DNA from: Burhinus oedicnemus
Taxonomy: Eukaryota > Chordata > Aves > Charadriiformes > Burhinidae
DNA length: 64,000 bases
Reading direction: 5' to 3'
NCBI GenBank assembly: GCA_008921705.1
Contig: VFFE01007605.1
Coordinates: 2,342,986-2,406,985, forward strand
The first letter of the stretch is position 1. Every line of letters starts with the position of its first letter. Made by a program: the position numbers and the translations under genes. The notes under the pieces are model-generated. The model saw only the letters and a program-made list of their open reading frames with translations, was not told where the DNA came from and searched no databases. Below, in pieces: positions 47,201 to 60,700 of this stretch.

Positions 47201-50200
47201 GCCCCCCACCTTGCCCCCTCGGCCAGAGGGCAGCCCCAGCCTGTTCCCTCCTTACACCCCTTGGGCATCACGAAGCTTGTCCCAGCGCCAAAGACTTTCT
47301 TCCAGGTCAGGGCTGTTGTCCAGCAAAAGAGCTTCTCATTGGGAAATTGGTTCCTGTTGTGTGTTCTGTTTGTTGAGTTTTGTTTTTTTTAACTGGGGAA
47401 ATAAGCTGCTGTAACCTTTTTTTTCCATCCGTAGCACTACACAGTGTATAAACTGGGAAAAACAGCTACACAGCCAGAATCTTACGGGGTGTTGTAAGAG
47501 CTGGAACACCACCAGCAACATGAAAGTCACGCATTTGCAAACTCATTTGAGGCATGACAGGTCTGAGTATGATTTCATATTCCAGGCAGGAAAAACATAG
47601 AAGTAAGTATGCCTGGTCCTTCTGGGCTCCCTTCTCATTTTTTACCGTTTTCAGGATTTACTGCATTTATCTTAGAACCATGGGGTTCTGGGAGCAATTG
47701 CGGACAAGCTGTCAAGCAGATGGCTTCTCCCACTCCGGCATGTATGGTGCTGGGGAACTTGCCACCGAGATGGCAGGTCACTGCAGCCGCAGCACTGACA
47801 GAGGAGCAGGTCCGTATCCTGAATTCTGCTGACACAGGGGATTTTTCTTTTGTGTAATTCAGGGAGAAAAGCACCAACATATGCAATCGGTGCCCCATAC
47901 AAGGGATTTGAATCAGCTGTATATGTATGGCTGTTTGCCTGCCAGGCTAGGCACTGTTTTAAACTCCCATCGGCAGGTCCCCAAAGAGGATTCCTTGGAG
48001 AGCCTAATTTCTATCGATGTATAATGATATTGATATTATCTCTAAAAGTTAATGCATTTGCTATATTGTAAAGAAAATCATTCACAAGACACAGGCCTAT
48101 CACATCTCAGTGTGCGGAAACTGTAATTTCCATCCCTCCTTTTTGAGGTGCCCACAGCGTCACTGTCCTGGACCTCTTTCCTTAGTGACACAGCCAGGTA
48201 CTCACCACGTCAAAAGCAAGACTAAAGTATTTATCGGGCTGCGTGTGCAGGGATCCACCATGATCCTTCACAGTGATGGGTACAACTGTGCCACGCAGTG
48301 CTGTGCCTCAAACGTTGCTGGTCCCAACCCAGCTGTGCCCGACCCAGCATCAGCCCCATCTCCTGCGCGGTGGCCAGGGCTGCTGTCACCCTCGAAACCC
48401 TCGTGCTCCAGCCTGGCGTTGCTGTGCCTGGCTGGTGGTTTGTCTATGAATGCTAATGGGGTGATACACTGATTAACCAGTATGTCCGGGGCTTGCCTCC
48501 CAGGCTGCCAGGCTGGGGGAGCCATTGGCAGGGCAAGGTCACCCCAAAATCACCTGCAGGTTGCCCGGTGTGGGGCTGCCCTGCTGGGAGGGGACCGTGT
48601 GCTGGTCTGGCAGCAAACTTGGGCTTGGGGTTGAATGGAACAAGGCAGAAAGAGATTGCCTGGCAGCCGGAGCAAGCGGTGGAGCGAGTGGCACAGGGCC
48701 GTGCCCTGCCACGGAAGAGGATGCCATCATGTGGCCAAAGCCTTTTATTCACTTCCCGCTTGCTTTGCATGTATTTTTATATGATAAACTTTCTGCCCTC
48801 TGCTCCTTTTCAATGCCGGGTAGTCCACAGCTCTCCCTGACAGCTCCTTCTGGCAGGTGTGTGTTACACAAGAGCTTTGTCCAAGTAAATCCCAGGCATC
48901 CATCTCAAAATTGGTTCAATGGGATGAAGAATACCAGGAAAAATCCCCAGGTGACTCCAACGTAGGTCTCAGGGCTTTATGCTCAGGGGGGCACTGAACA
49001 CGCAAACATGGGCGCTGTGAGGGCGGGATCATTCAGATACACAGCTCGTTGCAAACCTCATCAGTTTAATTAATTCATGGTCCATTTTACATAATGCAAT
49101 CAGATAAGCAACACCATTTATTTGCAGTGAAAAACCAATCTCCCCAAGTATTATCCCTGGAGACATATATTGCGCATCTAGAGACCATGTTTTACGTATA
49201 CGCATTAAAATAGGTAACAAGGAAAGGGTGAATCCTTAAATGCAGCCAGCAACAAATAGTTGTGTGAAGGCTCATCAATCTTACCCATATCATTTATCAA
49301 AAACAGTTCCCTGTGTTCTCACCAAACTCAAAGGCACCGTGAGCCTCCTCAAGTCCTGAGATGAAGCAACACCAGCTGTTTCTCCCACTTTTTTAAGGCT
49401 GCGTTTGGGGAAAGCCACACTTCTGTTTTTAATTCGGGCCCCAGCAAAGAGGAGCCCAAGGTTGGGGACCCCATTTCTGAGTACTGCTCCAGACCTGAGG
49501 TTTTAGGCACTTTCTGCAGAGGTCTTCCAGTCTTGTCACCAATTCCTCCATTTATCCAGGGAAGAGGATGTAGGAGTTTCTCTTTCCTTTTCCTCCTTTT
49601 ATGGAGGAAAGCTGGACAGCTGCTCCAGGTTGTCTTCAGAAACCTTTATTGAGGGCATCTGCTAAAACTGCTATTGCTGATCATTTTCCCCAGAGCTCTT
49701 CTTCTCCAGAGGAAGATGCAGGGAACTGTACATTTCCAAGAGGACAGTGTCATCCCAGACTGTTGCCCCATGTCACGTGTCCCTCTGCATGCGAGGCTGT
49801 TGCCCCTCATCCTCTCCTGCCAGTGCCAGCGAAGTCCTCTTGTCCCAGCAGAGCTGGTTCTTCTTGGTTTTTGGCATCAGAAGCTCCATGCTTAGAAAAT
49901 AAAGCATGGAGATATTTAACAGCAATAATCATGATGTAAAAGATCTTGGAATAATTGAAAGGCTGAGGTAGACCAAACAGAGACCTGGGTCTGCCCCGGT
50001 CATCTCAGTGGGATTGCAGCAAAGAGCTGGAATTCTGAAGTTGGCCGTGTATTTTACAGAATAGTTTGAGATAAACTGCATCCCTTAAAGAGACTTCCTT
50101 TGGTGGTGGTCTCTCAAGGCTGCAAAGCGACGTCTGCAGGATTTGGCAGTTTGCAGTTGGACTGTCACGTCAGGGAAATCAGAAGGTCTGACAAGATACC

Positions 50201-51398
50201 TCTAGCAGGTCCCTGGAGGGCTACACAGGGCGAGTTAGGTAAATTAGTAGGCAGCCATCTATATGAAATGCAGACTTGTTCTACCGTTTTCTGAAGAAAA
50301 AGAGTAGCTTAGTCTCCGAATTTAACATCCTCCTGTTTCCCAATTTAATTTATGGCTTGTATAACTGAAGTTGTTGAAGCACTTTTGCATTCTTTCATAA
50401 TAATGTGTTACATTGTGGCAAATTGGAGAGTTCTGTGATGTAAACCACGAACATCCATTCATATGGGTGGAGTCATCCATTTCTTTGATCCTGAAAGCAA
50501 GCTAGGATTTGGTGGGAATCCAGACCTTCCTACACAAAAAGCACCTGCGCATCCATCACAGCTCCCCCTTTCCTCGCTCACAAAAAAGATGGGCATTATA
50601 CAGAGTGTTGTACAAAAGACGCTCCCTCAGCTGATGTCAGTTGGGCTGATTTTGGGTATATCTCCCTGGTGTCAGTAAGGGAAGTAAGTTGTTCTCTTGG
50701 CTCAATGGGAAAAATGTCATCGGTGGAGAAGCCCAGCACCAACACAGGAATTATTAAGGTGCTCTTAGACAACAGAGTGAAAGATTTGATAAGAAAGTGG
50801 TCTTTGAATTTGATTGAGCTGGTGCAGTTTTCGGAGTCCTCTAGGGACTAAGTCCGTGGCAGAAGAGAAAGGAGATGCCATAGGTGCAGGGTAGGAGTCT
50901 TCAGTCAGAGCAGCTGAGCCCTCACCAACACCACACTGCTGATTTGGCTTAGGAAAGTAGGAGACTTTCAGGTCTTCTTGGCAACACTTTTGAAATAAGA
51001 AAGAAGGAGGTTTATAATGTACTGCAGAAAACAGCAAAGACTGTGAAGAATAATCCTGAGTATTTAACTGCTAAAAAAGTTTCAGTAATCAGATATTTTT
51101 AATGCTGCTCCTTTATGCAACCCTAGGTTTATGAGGGAAAGAGTAAAACTGTGAGTTAATAGTCAAGACACTTTGAAAGGGCTTAATTTCAGGTCTGTGT
51201 GGATGGATCAAAGGAGGAAAGGATATTGTGCACGGACTGTAGTGAGAATGATGTTTCAAAACTTATAAAATGTTAGAGAATATTCTCCTTTCAGATTTTC
51301 TTTTCTGATTCACACTCATCAAAACAATCACAGCAATCAGAATGGAATTGTAATGAAATTCCAGGAGACCTGGAATGAAACCAAAATCCATCGGCACA
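41241..51398. other. Intergenic DNA between IL9 and SLC25A48
   Basis: About 10 kb with no exon chain recognised. A frame of 200 codons on the - strand at 42207-42809 and smaller ones elsewhere show no domain, no composition typical of coding sequence and no consistent splice partners. In mammals this side of IL9 holds distal enhancers. Nothing diagnostic was seen here. Confidence 0.4.
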
Positions 51399-51404
51399 TT
51401 TATT
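51399..51404 (-). terminator. Candidate polyadenylation signal of SLC25A48
   Basis: The + strand reads TTTATT, AATAAA on the - strand, about 180 bases past the stop. A weaker ATTAAA lies at 51545-51540, only 35 bases past the stop. Either could be used. Confidence 0.4.
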
Positions 51405-51579
51405 GTCTGCTCCAAATCCCACAGACCCAAATTTGAAAAGCATTTGACTATTCAGATGTAGGTACACATGTAAGTTATCTGACTTTCAGAGGATCCATAC
51501 AGTTGCACCTCCATTTGTTTCAAAGATTAATTCTCTAATTTTAATAAAGCTAGAGGGTCTTTGTGCGCTGACCTGGAAG

Positions 51580-51702
51580 TTAAGGATTGGTCTCAGTTTG
51601 GTCTCTTTTCATTGCTTTGAGGGAAAGTTCATAGCCAAGAAACATGGCTGAACTCATTGGGAATCCTCGCACTGCATTGACCGTGATGCCCCTAAAAAAG
51701 AC
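51580..51702 (-). CDS. SLC25A48: SLC25A48 exon 7 (helix 6 and stop)
   Basis: 123 nt with acceptor CCCAACAG. It encodes VFFRGITVNAVRGFPMSSAM, then FLGYELSLKAMKRDQTETNP and TAA at 51582-51580. It lies 3.1 kb beyond exon 6. Confidence 0.92.
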   Translation of the reverse strand, partial: VFFRGITVNAVRGFPMSSAMFLGYELSLKAMKRDQTETNP

Positions 51703-54700
51703 CTGTTGGGGATGGAGAAAGGTTAGAGCATAGGAATATACTGGCTATTTTAAGAAGAAGAAGAAAACATTGAACGAAGTCATGGTGGGATTCTGAACCA
51801 AATCTTGGTTTGCTCAGGAGTTATGCTCTTACTGCCGGTCTTTGCTGAAGTCTGCGCTGGAGAACAGAAACGCAATGGCAAAAGTCACTGGTTTGGTATC
51901 ATTGTGCTCCACGCTCCCTATGGACCCCCCTCTGTATCTGCCAGCAACAGCTACAACAGGTAGCGGGTAAAAAATGGCCTCATGCCACTGATGTAGAGCA
52001 GAAAGCGAGAAACCTAAAACGTCTTCCAGTGTTGTCCTACCTAGCTACAGTCTCTCCTTCCCTTCGCATACGTAAGTGTGTGGGGATCATGCAAACCCCA
52101 GGGTACAAGAAGAAAGCTGTTGCTTTCATGCAGCAAATGCCCTGACTCCCAGGGCTGGATCTATGGGCACAGAAGCCGTTTGGGAGGTGGAGAGGGAGTG
52201 GTGTGGCTGGGAGCCAGCCCAGCCGATGCGGGCACTCTGCCACATGGACTATTTTGCAGCTTTCACCTTTGAGCATAGAAACAATTTCTCAATCAGCAGA
52301 AAACGAGACTTACTCTCTACCTTGCTGAGAACTAGCTCTTGCCACCAGCTTTGGGAAAAATATTTGATGGAAGCTGATATTTTCACGTGTGGGTTCCTAA
52401 GGTCAAGCTTTGGTGCTCGTACATATTCCAGTGTTTTCTTTCATTCAGATAATAAATATGAATATATACAGCCAGACTTCCCCATTCTGCTCAATATATA
52501 TTCTTGGAAAGATGCTGGCACTTACAAGAGTGAAAGACCCCACGGTTTTTAAGTGCTTGAACAGTAAAGTGCTTTCTGGAAGGTGCAGAAGGGGCCCTCG
52601 TTGCTCCTGGTGTTGCCCTGTCTCCCTTCAAAAATCCCCCTCGTTACAAGCGCTATTGCGCAGTATGTGCAAGGGTGTGCACAAATCACTCACCCTGGGG
52701 TGAACCTATTTACAAAATGAAGATTGCAGGGAGTATCTCTGCTGGCCTGTTTCTCACAAAATCACTCCGTTACCCACCCAGGCTAAACACCAGACGTTCA
52801 GAACAGACATGAAAAGTAACACCAGCAAAGCAAGCCCCCTTCCAGGCTCTACAAAGGCAAAACTCCCGCGGCTACTGTAAGAAAGCACGGAAGATCTTGG
52901 CTCCAAAAGGAGAAGCCCATAGATTTAAGTATCTAACCAGTATTTCCCCTGAAATACAGAGCTCCGCTAAACACAACCATGTCTTGTAACCAATAAATCC
53001 AGGGCATGCTGCTGACTTGTACTGGACAGAATCAAACCATCTTCACATTGTCTAGGATAGAGTTTGCAACGTGAAATTGCAATATGGGGATATTTAGGAT
53101 ATTACTTGATTTATTGGGGTCTTTTATTTTGTTAGGAAAGATAGAATTTTCTGGGAGAGAATTCAAATTTTTGCAGTATCCATAAAGTAACACGAGAGAG
53201 CCAAGATAAATAATAATGAAGATTTATGAAGGAAAGCCCAGAGGCATAATTTTTTCTCATCAGAATGAACACACCTGACTATGAAGTGGAGGGCTATATT
53301 TACATTTTTTTGTGTGCCAGGCAATTATTTTCAGCATTGTGAATGCTCTTCCTTTGTCCCAGAATGAAAACATCCAGACCCAAAAATGGGTTTGCCGTTT
53401 ATCAGTTCTGTGTCTCCTAACATACAGAAAGTTTTTCCTTACGAGAGAAGGATCCCGTCTTATCATCAACTATTACTCAATCCTGTTGCAGGCTTTGGTC
53501 CGCGTGTCAGGCATGAGAGCAGAAAAACTGCAAACAGCTCAGACCTCAAACAAAAAAAAACCCTAAGTGCCTGAACTAGTTGTTAATATTCAGGCAGGAT
53601 AAGGGAGAGGGCGAGGATGGGGATGGAGAGAGAAGGGAAAACACATGGAAATGCCCTTTTCAGCCATCCTGTTACTTCAAATCTGTGAAACTGCTTGTCA
53701 AACTGAAAGTGCAGGACGGGTAGCCTGGGCAGAGCCTGGGGCACCCTGACCCTCCTCCCAACCACCCAAGCACGGTCCTTAGCATCTCTCCTGATGCCTG
53801 TGCTTTATATGAACATGATGTCCTTCATTCAATGGCAAAAAGAGAACCAGACTGCCGGCTCCTGTGACAGCTGCCGTGATATAGTGGCATGTTGGTAAAT
53901 ATTTAAATCACACTGACTGGTGATTTTGGAGGTTATTTTTCTTTTTGTAACTTGTTACTTTTCCCTCAGAATGTGAAAATTAACACTTGGGGGCTAAAAG
54001 CCCACATGATGTTTTGATGACAACTTAAATACAGCTTTATTTCAATATCAGAAGACGTCGCTTCTCGTAACCATGTATTGGCAATGCAACAAAGCTGCAA
54101 ACCCTGGTTCTCTGCCATTCACGTTCAACTGAGGCAAAGTTTGCAGGTAGAACAAACAACTTTATTGCACTAATAGATGAAGTCAGAAAAAGGAGGTGAG
54201 GTTTTTTTGGCATACAGCCCTTCACATTTGAAGCCAAAGCAATTCTGATTTAAGAGCATTTTCAATCAGCTCTATCTTGGTGGAAAATGAGGGTGAGCAG
54301 TGCAAACTGCAGCATCAGTTCCACCAAAGCATTGCCCAGGGAGACCAAACGCACCTTGGGTGCCAGCGTGGTCCTGCTGGAATCAATTCCCATTGACGTC
54401 AGTGTCAATGGGAAACGTTTGACCTCTGCATTTTGTCGAAGCAATCATGGAGGCAAGTTTTTCTACCTCTAATTTATGATAAATCAAATCATATCCACAA
54501 TTAAATGCGTTCACATGAAGTGTTATTTTAAGTTAATTACACCAGCAGACCATGACCCCCAGTCATTCGTTTTTTCATTGCTGGAAGGCGCATTATTACT
54601 CTCACTATTATGTTTTAGAAAGAATCTACACTATAATTACCTACTCTCATTATTATAATTCAGCTGTAACTGGCTTTAGCTGTCTCGCAACCCTGCAGAT

Positions 54701-57700
54701 AGATTTGTAACAGCCATTTTATTTCCTAATTGAAGATTAAAAGCCTAATACCCAGATTTTACTTCAAATATCACTTACTTTTAGGCCCTCGTTCTGGTAG
54801 CTCTGCAAGATGCAGTCAAGGGTCCCTTTGTACTTGTTTAAATAAACTCCATCTGCCTGAAGTCGACTTTTCACAACATCCATTGGAGTAGCAGTCCCCC
54901 AGGAAATGGCTCCTAGAAAAATGCAGAAGTATTTGAACAATTTCTTCTCTATATGTCCTTGGTTGTAGGTCAGTGAACTCAGAAATTCACCTCTCATCTA
55001 CCACATCGTATTCACGGGATTTTTGTTTCAGGGCATTCACCCTGCTCAGGCACAGGACCAGTATTTCTGGGAGCAGAGTTCCCTGTTTCTGGAAGAAGCA
55101 TTGAGGTTTTGGGGGTTATGCTGGTAGTCGAATGCAGACAGCCTCCCCCAGTCACAGGCAGTCAAATGCAGGTGCTCCCCCAGGTGCAAATACATCTTCT
55201 GCCGTGCTTCTGGTGGAGCATGGACATGCCGTGGGAAGAGTCCAAGCTGCAGGGAGCTGCTGGTTGGGGCAATTTCAGAAGGACTGGAGTCCTCAGATAA
55301 TACTGTTGAAAAGCAAAGTTTGAGCTGAGAAGGCAAATAAGAGGCTGGTCCATCTCATGCTCCACACAGCTGAGATACATCGTCACGCCTATAAAGAAAC
55401 TGTCTATTTACATTGATTAGCCTGCAGCTGAGTGGGATGTTTTCCCTCTCTGAAAAGGTCAGCATATGACCGAAATACATGGCCCAGTTGGACAGACAAG
55501 AGCTTGTTTGGACCTACGTGAGTGTGGGGGCATACTAGAGAAGCTGTTCAGATAGGCCAGGGCTCTGTTTATTTGCAGGAGAAATGGAGAGGGCATTTTG
55601 TAATCATTACCTGAGCTAAGGATTGATCTGCATTTAGGGGTCTGCAAGTTAGAAATGGCCAAGAAATGGGGAATGGGTGTAAGGGTGACCTTACAGATGT
55701 AAGCATGGTGGGGAATGCACATACCAGTCTTACTGGCAGGCGTACATAGGAAAAAAAGAAGATGATCAATAACAGTCAACTCTGCTTCTGCTGCGTGCAG
55801 GTAGGGTGCACACCCTCCTGGTTGGCAGCCAACAGGTTGAAGTCCTCTTCTGGAGGCATCTTGGCTGCTGTGTATCATTGGCATTGTGATACACAGAGAC
55901 ATCCAAGGATATGAAGGCACAGGCTGTTTTCCTTCTCGCTGACATTAAGCCTGATGGAGATCTGATAACATGACTTCCATAAAGTTTGTCAAGTCATAAA
56001 ACGCGGCTGTGGTGCCAGGGGACCTGGCCCTGGGGGAAGGAAGGTCGTTCAGCCCCATGTCCTCTCCTGGTGACCAGAAGGATGTAATGGCTCCTGAGCC
56101 ACCCCCAGGAACCTTCCTGTCCTTGTTTTGCTAATGTTGGGGGAAAAAAAGGTACTTACCTGCTACACCCCCCGCCAGCCAGATGGAGGAGGGACTAGGG
56201 GAAATGCATCCATCAGGGGTAATCCAGCCACAGAAAAACGTGTAAGGAATGAAATAGAGGCAGTACCCAGGAACATCCCTCAGAAGCATTGCTCCCACAC
56301 CTCGGTATATTCCTGCTATCCCCTCTTTCTCTAGGACTGTCCTAAAGCAGTGAATTGGGCCTCGGTACACAGGAAATCCAGGAACTGTGGGCTTCAGTTT
56401 AATGTTTGCTGCAAAAAAATATAATGACTGTTATAATAGCTGTATTGCTACAAAAGTCCTATCAAAAGCCCACCAGCATCCAACAGAAATCACTGCCATC
56501 CATTTTCTTTTGCTGGGATCAAGACGTAGTGTGGGAAAAAAGGTTTTTAGAAAGAAGACTTAGGTCCATTTTTAGAAGACGTTTAGATACTTAGGACACA
56601 TTTCTTTTAGATACTTTGTATGCTTCCCAATACGTGCTGAGTGAGATTTCCAAATGAGTTTAAGGCCGTGCACCCAAATTTCATGGATTTTAACAACATC
56701 TGGTACCAAGCTGCATCTTTGAAAGCCCTGACGTCTTCAGAGCCTGGCCCTTCTGATGCAGAGGACCGAGCTGCTTTTGGAAAGGGCATTAGGTTGCTAA
56801 GCTGCATAGAGGCTTTTAAAAATGGACATAATATTATTTCATCAGAGCAATACAAAAATGTCCTGTATGCCACGGTTAAACACCACAACTGTAATCACGA
56901 GAAGGGTTTTGTGAAACTGCTGAAATCCAAGCTGCTGAGCTCTGAAGCTGCGCTGTCTCTTCCATGGGCTGTGCATGTGCTCCGGTGGGGTTTGCTCCAC
57001 GCTGGCAGCCTGCGTTGAAATTCAGCCGCCACCTCAAGTTCCTTCTGCCTGCAGCTTCTGGAGAGGTTACAGCTGCCCACTGCCATCCTGCCGGTGTCCC
57101 CTCCTGACCCGTCTTGCCTGCGCCTGGGTACCTGTAACCCTGCCCTGAATAAGCCAGCGGTTTTCCATTATGCACGTGAAATTTTGGGTGTTTATGGGCA
57201 AATATATGTGGGATTGAGAGTGTGCAGCAGTAGATGGGGAGCTGGCATTACCGCTGGCAGCCGTGGTGCTGCTGGTGGGATCTCCAGGAGACCTGACAGG
57301 CCGGGGATTCGCTGTTCCTGTCCCACGGCCATGTGGGGAAGGAAGCTCCTGCGGCTCCTGGTCCTGAGCAGACCTGCCCCTGTGTTTGTTATAGATCCCA
57401 ATCAGGTGGAAATGCCAGCGGAAATCCAATCAATGTCATTGATAAAAACCCTCCCCTCGAGCTGCAGGGGATGGGGTCCATCCTGAGGCTGAAGGAAGCA
57501 CATTTAGCTCAATTGTGGTGGCACAAGGCAGCAGAGAGCTGGGCCTTGAAGCAAAGTTGTCCTAAAGCTCTCGGTAAACACCAAGGACTGGCAGAGATAG
57601 GAAAAAGAAACTCTTGCTTCCTACCTTCAATGTATGGCTGCGTTTGCATCTGTAGCCTTATCTTTACCAGGTCCACAGGAGTGCCAATGCCCACAGAGAT

Positions 57701-60700
57701 GAACCCTGCCACCGCGCTGGCCAGAGCCACGTCGGCGAGCACTGGTGCACGGGCCGGGTCTCCGTGGCGGAGCTGGCTGAGGAGCCGTTGCGTGTTGCTG
57801 AAGACGCCGAACACCACGGAGCTGTAGACGGCAATGCTGGCCAGCGGGAAGGACATGCCTTTGAAGAAGCCGGCCACCTACCCATGGAAGGGAGCAGGAG
57901 TTAAGAGAGCAAACAGGACTGAGCAGTGTAGACCCCAACTTGTCTGTCGGGTAAATCCAAGTGGCAGGTGTCTCCTGGAATCAACCGTCTGCACATGCTA
58001 ATTAATTCATACTGCTAAAGACTTGTAAAGATTGTGCAGAATACAGGATATGCTGAAAGCACAGGAACCCACGTAGAAGTCCCTTTTACGGCCAGCTTCT
58101 GTCCTGGCATCACCAAAGTCGGCAAAACACCTCCGGTAGAGCCTTGCCAGAGGGTACAGGCAAACCAGCTACTGTGGATGTAACACCCTGACCCATGCCG
58201 AGACATGGGCAGTGTCATTTATCGCTCCCTGCCAGGGATCTGTCTCTTCCCTATAGGAGTAACCAAGAGAGTTACCTTAGAGTAAAGCAAGAGAAGGCTA
58301 TAGGGATTTGCAGGCTCAATCGTACCAGCTTTATTGATCTTCATATAACTGCTGGTGTCAACAGTGATTTTGTATAATTGCTCTATGTATTTATCTATTT
58401 ATCTATTTGCATTCTCTACCAGCACATTTTAAGTAAGATAAAGTACTTACAGACTCATTTCTGTACACAGTGAGAACACAGTTGAGTGTATTTCCATACC
58501 CTTGTCCAGCTTGCAAACGAGTCTGCAAAAGACATTCATAAAATGCAATTAAAATCCGATGCTTGCAGCCCAGTGAAAGCTCATGCTACATAAACAATGT
58601 GTACTTTGCTTTGAGAACGAATCCTTCCTTAGTTGTAAAGAAAACAGAGCAATAAAATAAGATATATGTGCATCCACCCCCCTTGAACTTTGCCAGAAGC
58701 AGGGCTAGGCAGGATCTCAGAGGTCTGAAGCTTTCTGCAACATCTGGAATCGATGATGGTCAAATTGCTCTCAAGTCCAGACCGGCTACCCTGGCCCGGC
58801 ACAGCACTTGTAGCAGACTGCTGGTGTGCAGTGCTGTCATTGGCAAGGTCCTGATTTATGTGGAAATTGGAGAGTGATGTGGTCTCCTCCGTCTGGGGAC
58901 TCTCAGTGGAGGCTGGGATGTGGTGCTTAAGGATGGAGGCTTCCAGGGCCTTTCCAGTCCTGGGTGGATTTTAAGACATAGAAATACTAGATGGAGCCAA
59001 AGTAATTCAGCCCCATCTCAGAAATTCTCCATGCTTCACCCAAAAATACATTTTTACATCATGTCCAGCAAAGACATTTTGTTTCTGGAAAGCAACAGTT
59101 ATACGCCTTCCAAAAAAATGCCTACAACAGCTGTAAGAAATGGCGTGTAAATCATGACAAAGCCTGTATAATTCAACATGTTTTCTCCTTCTCATGTATC
59201 TATATATCTATATACACATACACACATATATTTAGATCTACTTTTCATTCAAGCTGCTGACAAGTTTGCAATAAAAAAATCCTAAAAACTGATGCAATTT
59301 TTGGGCTTAGAGGTGTGTGAGGAAATGGAAACCCTGTTTGGTTCGCAGGACCTGGGGCTTCAGCAATTAACCTTGGCTGAGGCTGGAGCTCTTTTTTTTG
59401 TAGGAAGACACTCACGTGTGCTCTATCGGGGATGTTTTTAGGGAATGGGGACAGCATTTCTGGCCATATCCATCAGCATTGCTGCTAGCAGGAATGACAA
59501 AATGAAGCCTGGAGGGACCGTGCCAACCTGTGCTGGAGGGACAGTGCCCAGTCCTCTCCAGTGGCTCAGCCCCGACTTACACCAGGGTGAAGCACGAACT
59601 TTATTTGGGAATTTAAAGCCCAAAGGAATGAGCGCCCTGCGGAGTCAGTGCCTGGGGAGAGCTTTTGGACAGCAAACAGCAGGTTGAATGACACAATCTT
59701 TTGGTCCAGAGCCCTGCAAGAGCCTTGCTGGTGGGATGCCACAGCGGGACCCTGGCTGGGGAGAGAGAAGGACTGAAGCCCGGGCTCACCCCTCACCCTG
59801 GGGTTGCTCCATGCAGCTGTCTGCCCGCGCCGAGCCCTGAACACCGCTCCGCGCCTGGCCTGAGGCCACAGAGAAGGCGGCAGCAAAAGTAGAATATTTA
59901 CTGAGCCCTTGTAAACAAGCCGGTACATGAAGATGCCGGCTACAGCTCATGCAGGACACATTGTGCAACGCAGGCAGGCGGGGGCTGTGGGTGCTGACCT
60001 GTGCGTGCCGTGACTCACTCCAGGGGTAGCGGGGATGGGGGACCAGCTGCACCCCAGGCAGCTCGGGACAGGGTGACCGCGCTGCGCAGCCCTGCGTTCC
60101 CTCCTGGCTTCATTTGCACACTTAGCCCAGACATTTCCATTTTGCCTCCATGGGCTTGTTTTTTTTTCTTTTACACAGTAACCAGGTATTTAGAAGTTTG
60201 AGTTAATACATTTTTTGAGCAACTGGGGGCAACTGAGTGTCCTCGCAAGCTGCTTCTTGCATATATGCCCCTTAACTAAGCTGTTAACACCCAGCGCCGA
60301 GATCCCTGCTGGCATCTCTGTCAAAGGCAGCTGATACCAGTATGGATACTCCTTGGGAAGCTTCTCCTTTCTGTTATGTTTTAATTAGACAGGGCCCTTG
60401 GGTGACACCCAGAAACTGAAGAAAGTGCTGGGGAAATGAATGCAACGTGGAGGATGAAAAGTGAGTAAATGTAAAACTATTTAGTTGTGCAAGGCTGTGG
60501 AAAAACAGCTGCTTGGGTTTGATGGAAGCTGTGATGCTGGGAAGGGGCCAGCTGAAGGAGGAGGCCTGCTTGATGGGAACCACAGTGCAGATACCACAGA
60601 CCCCATGCAAGCTTTCGTTCAAGTCTTCACCTCTCCTTTGGGTGGGGGAAGGACCCCTCATTCCCTGGAGGCTGTGAATGCCACTGAGCCGTCCCTTTGC

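Noticed and set aside
57333..57827. 164-codon frame on the + strand
   Set aside because: It is antisense to SLC25A48 exon 4, whose - strand frame is strongly conserved.
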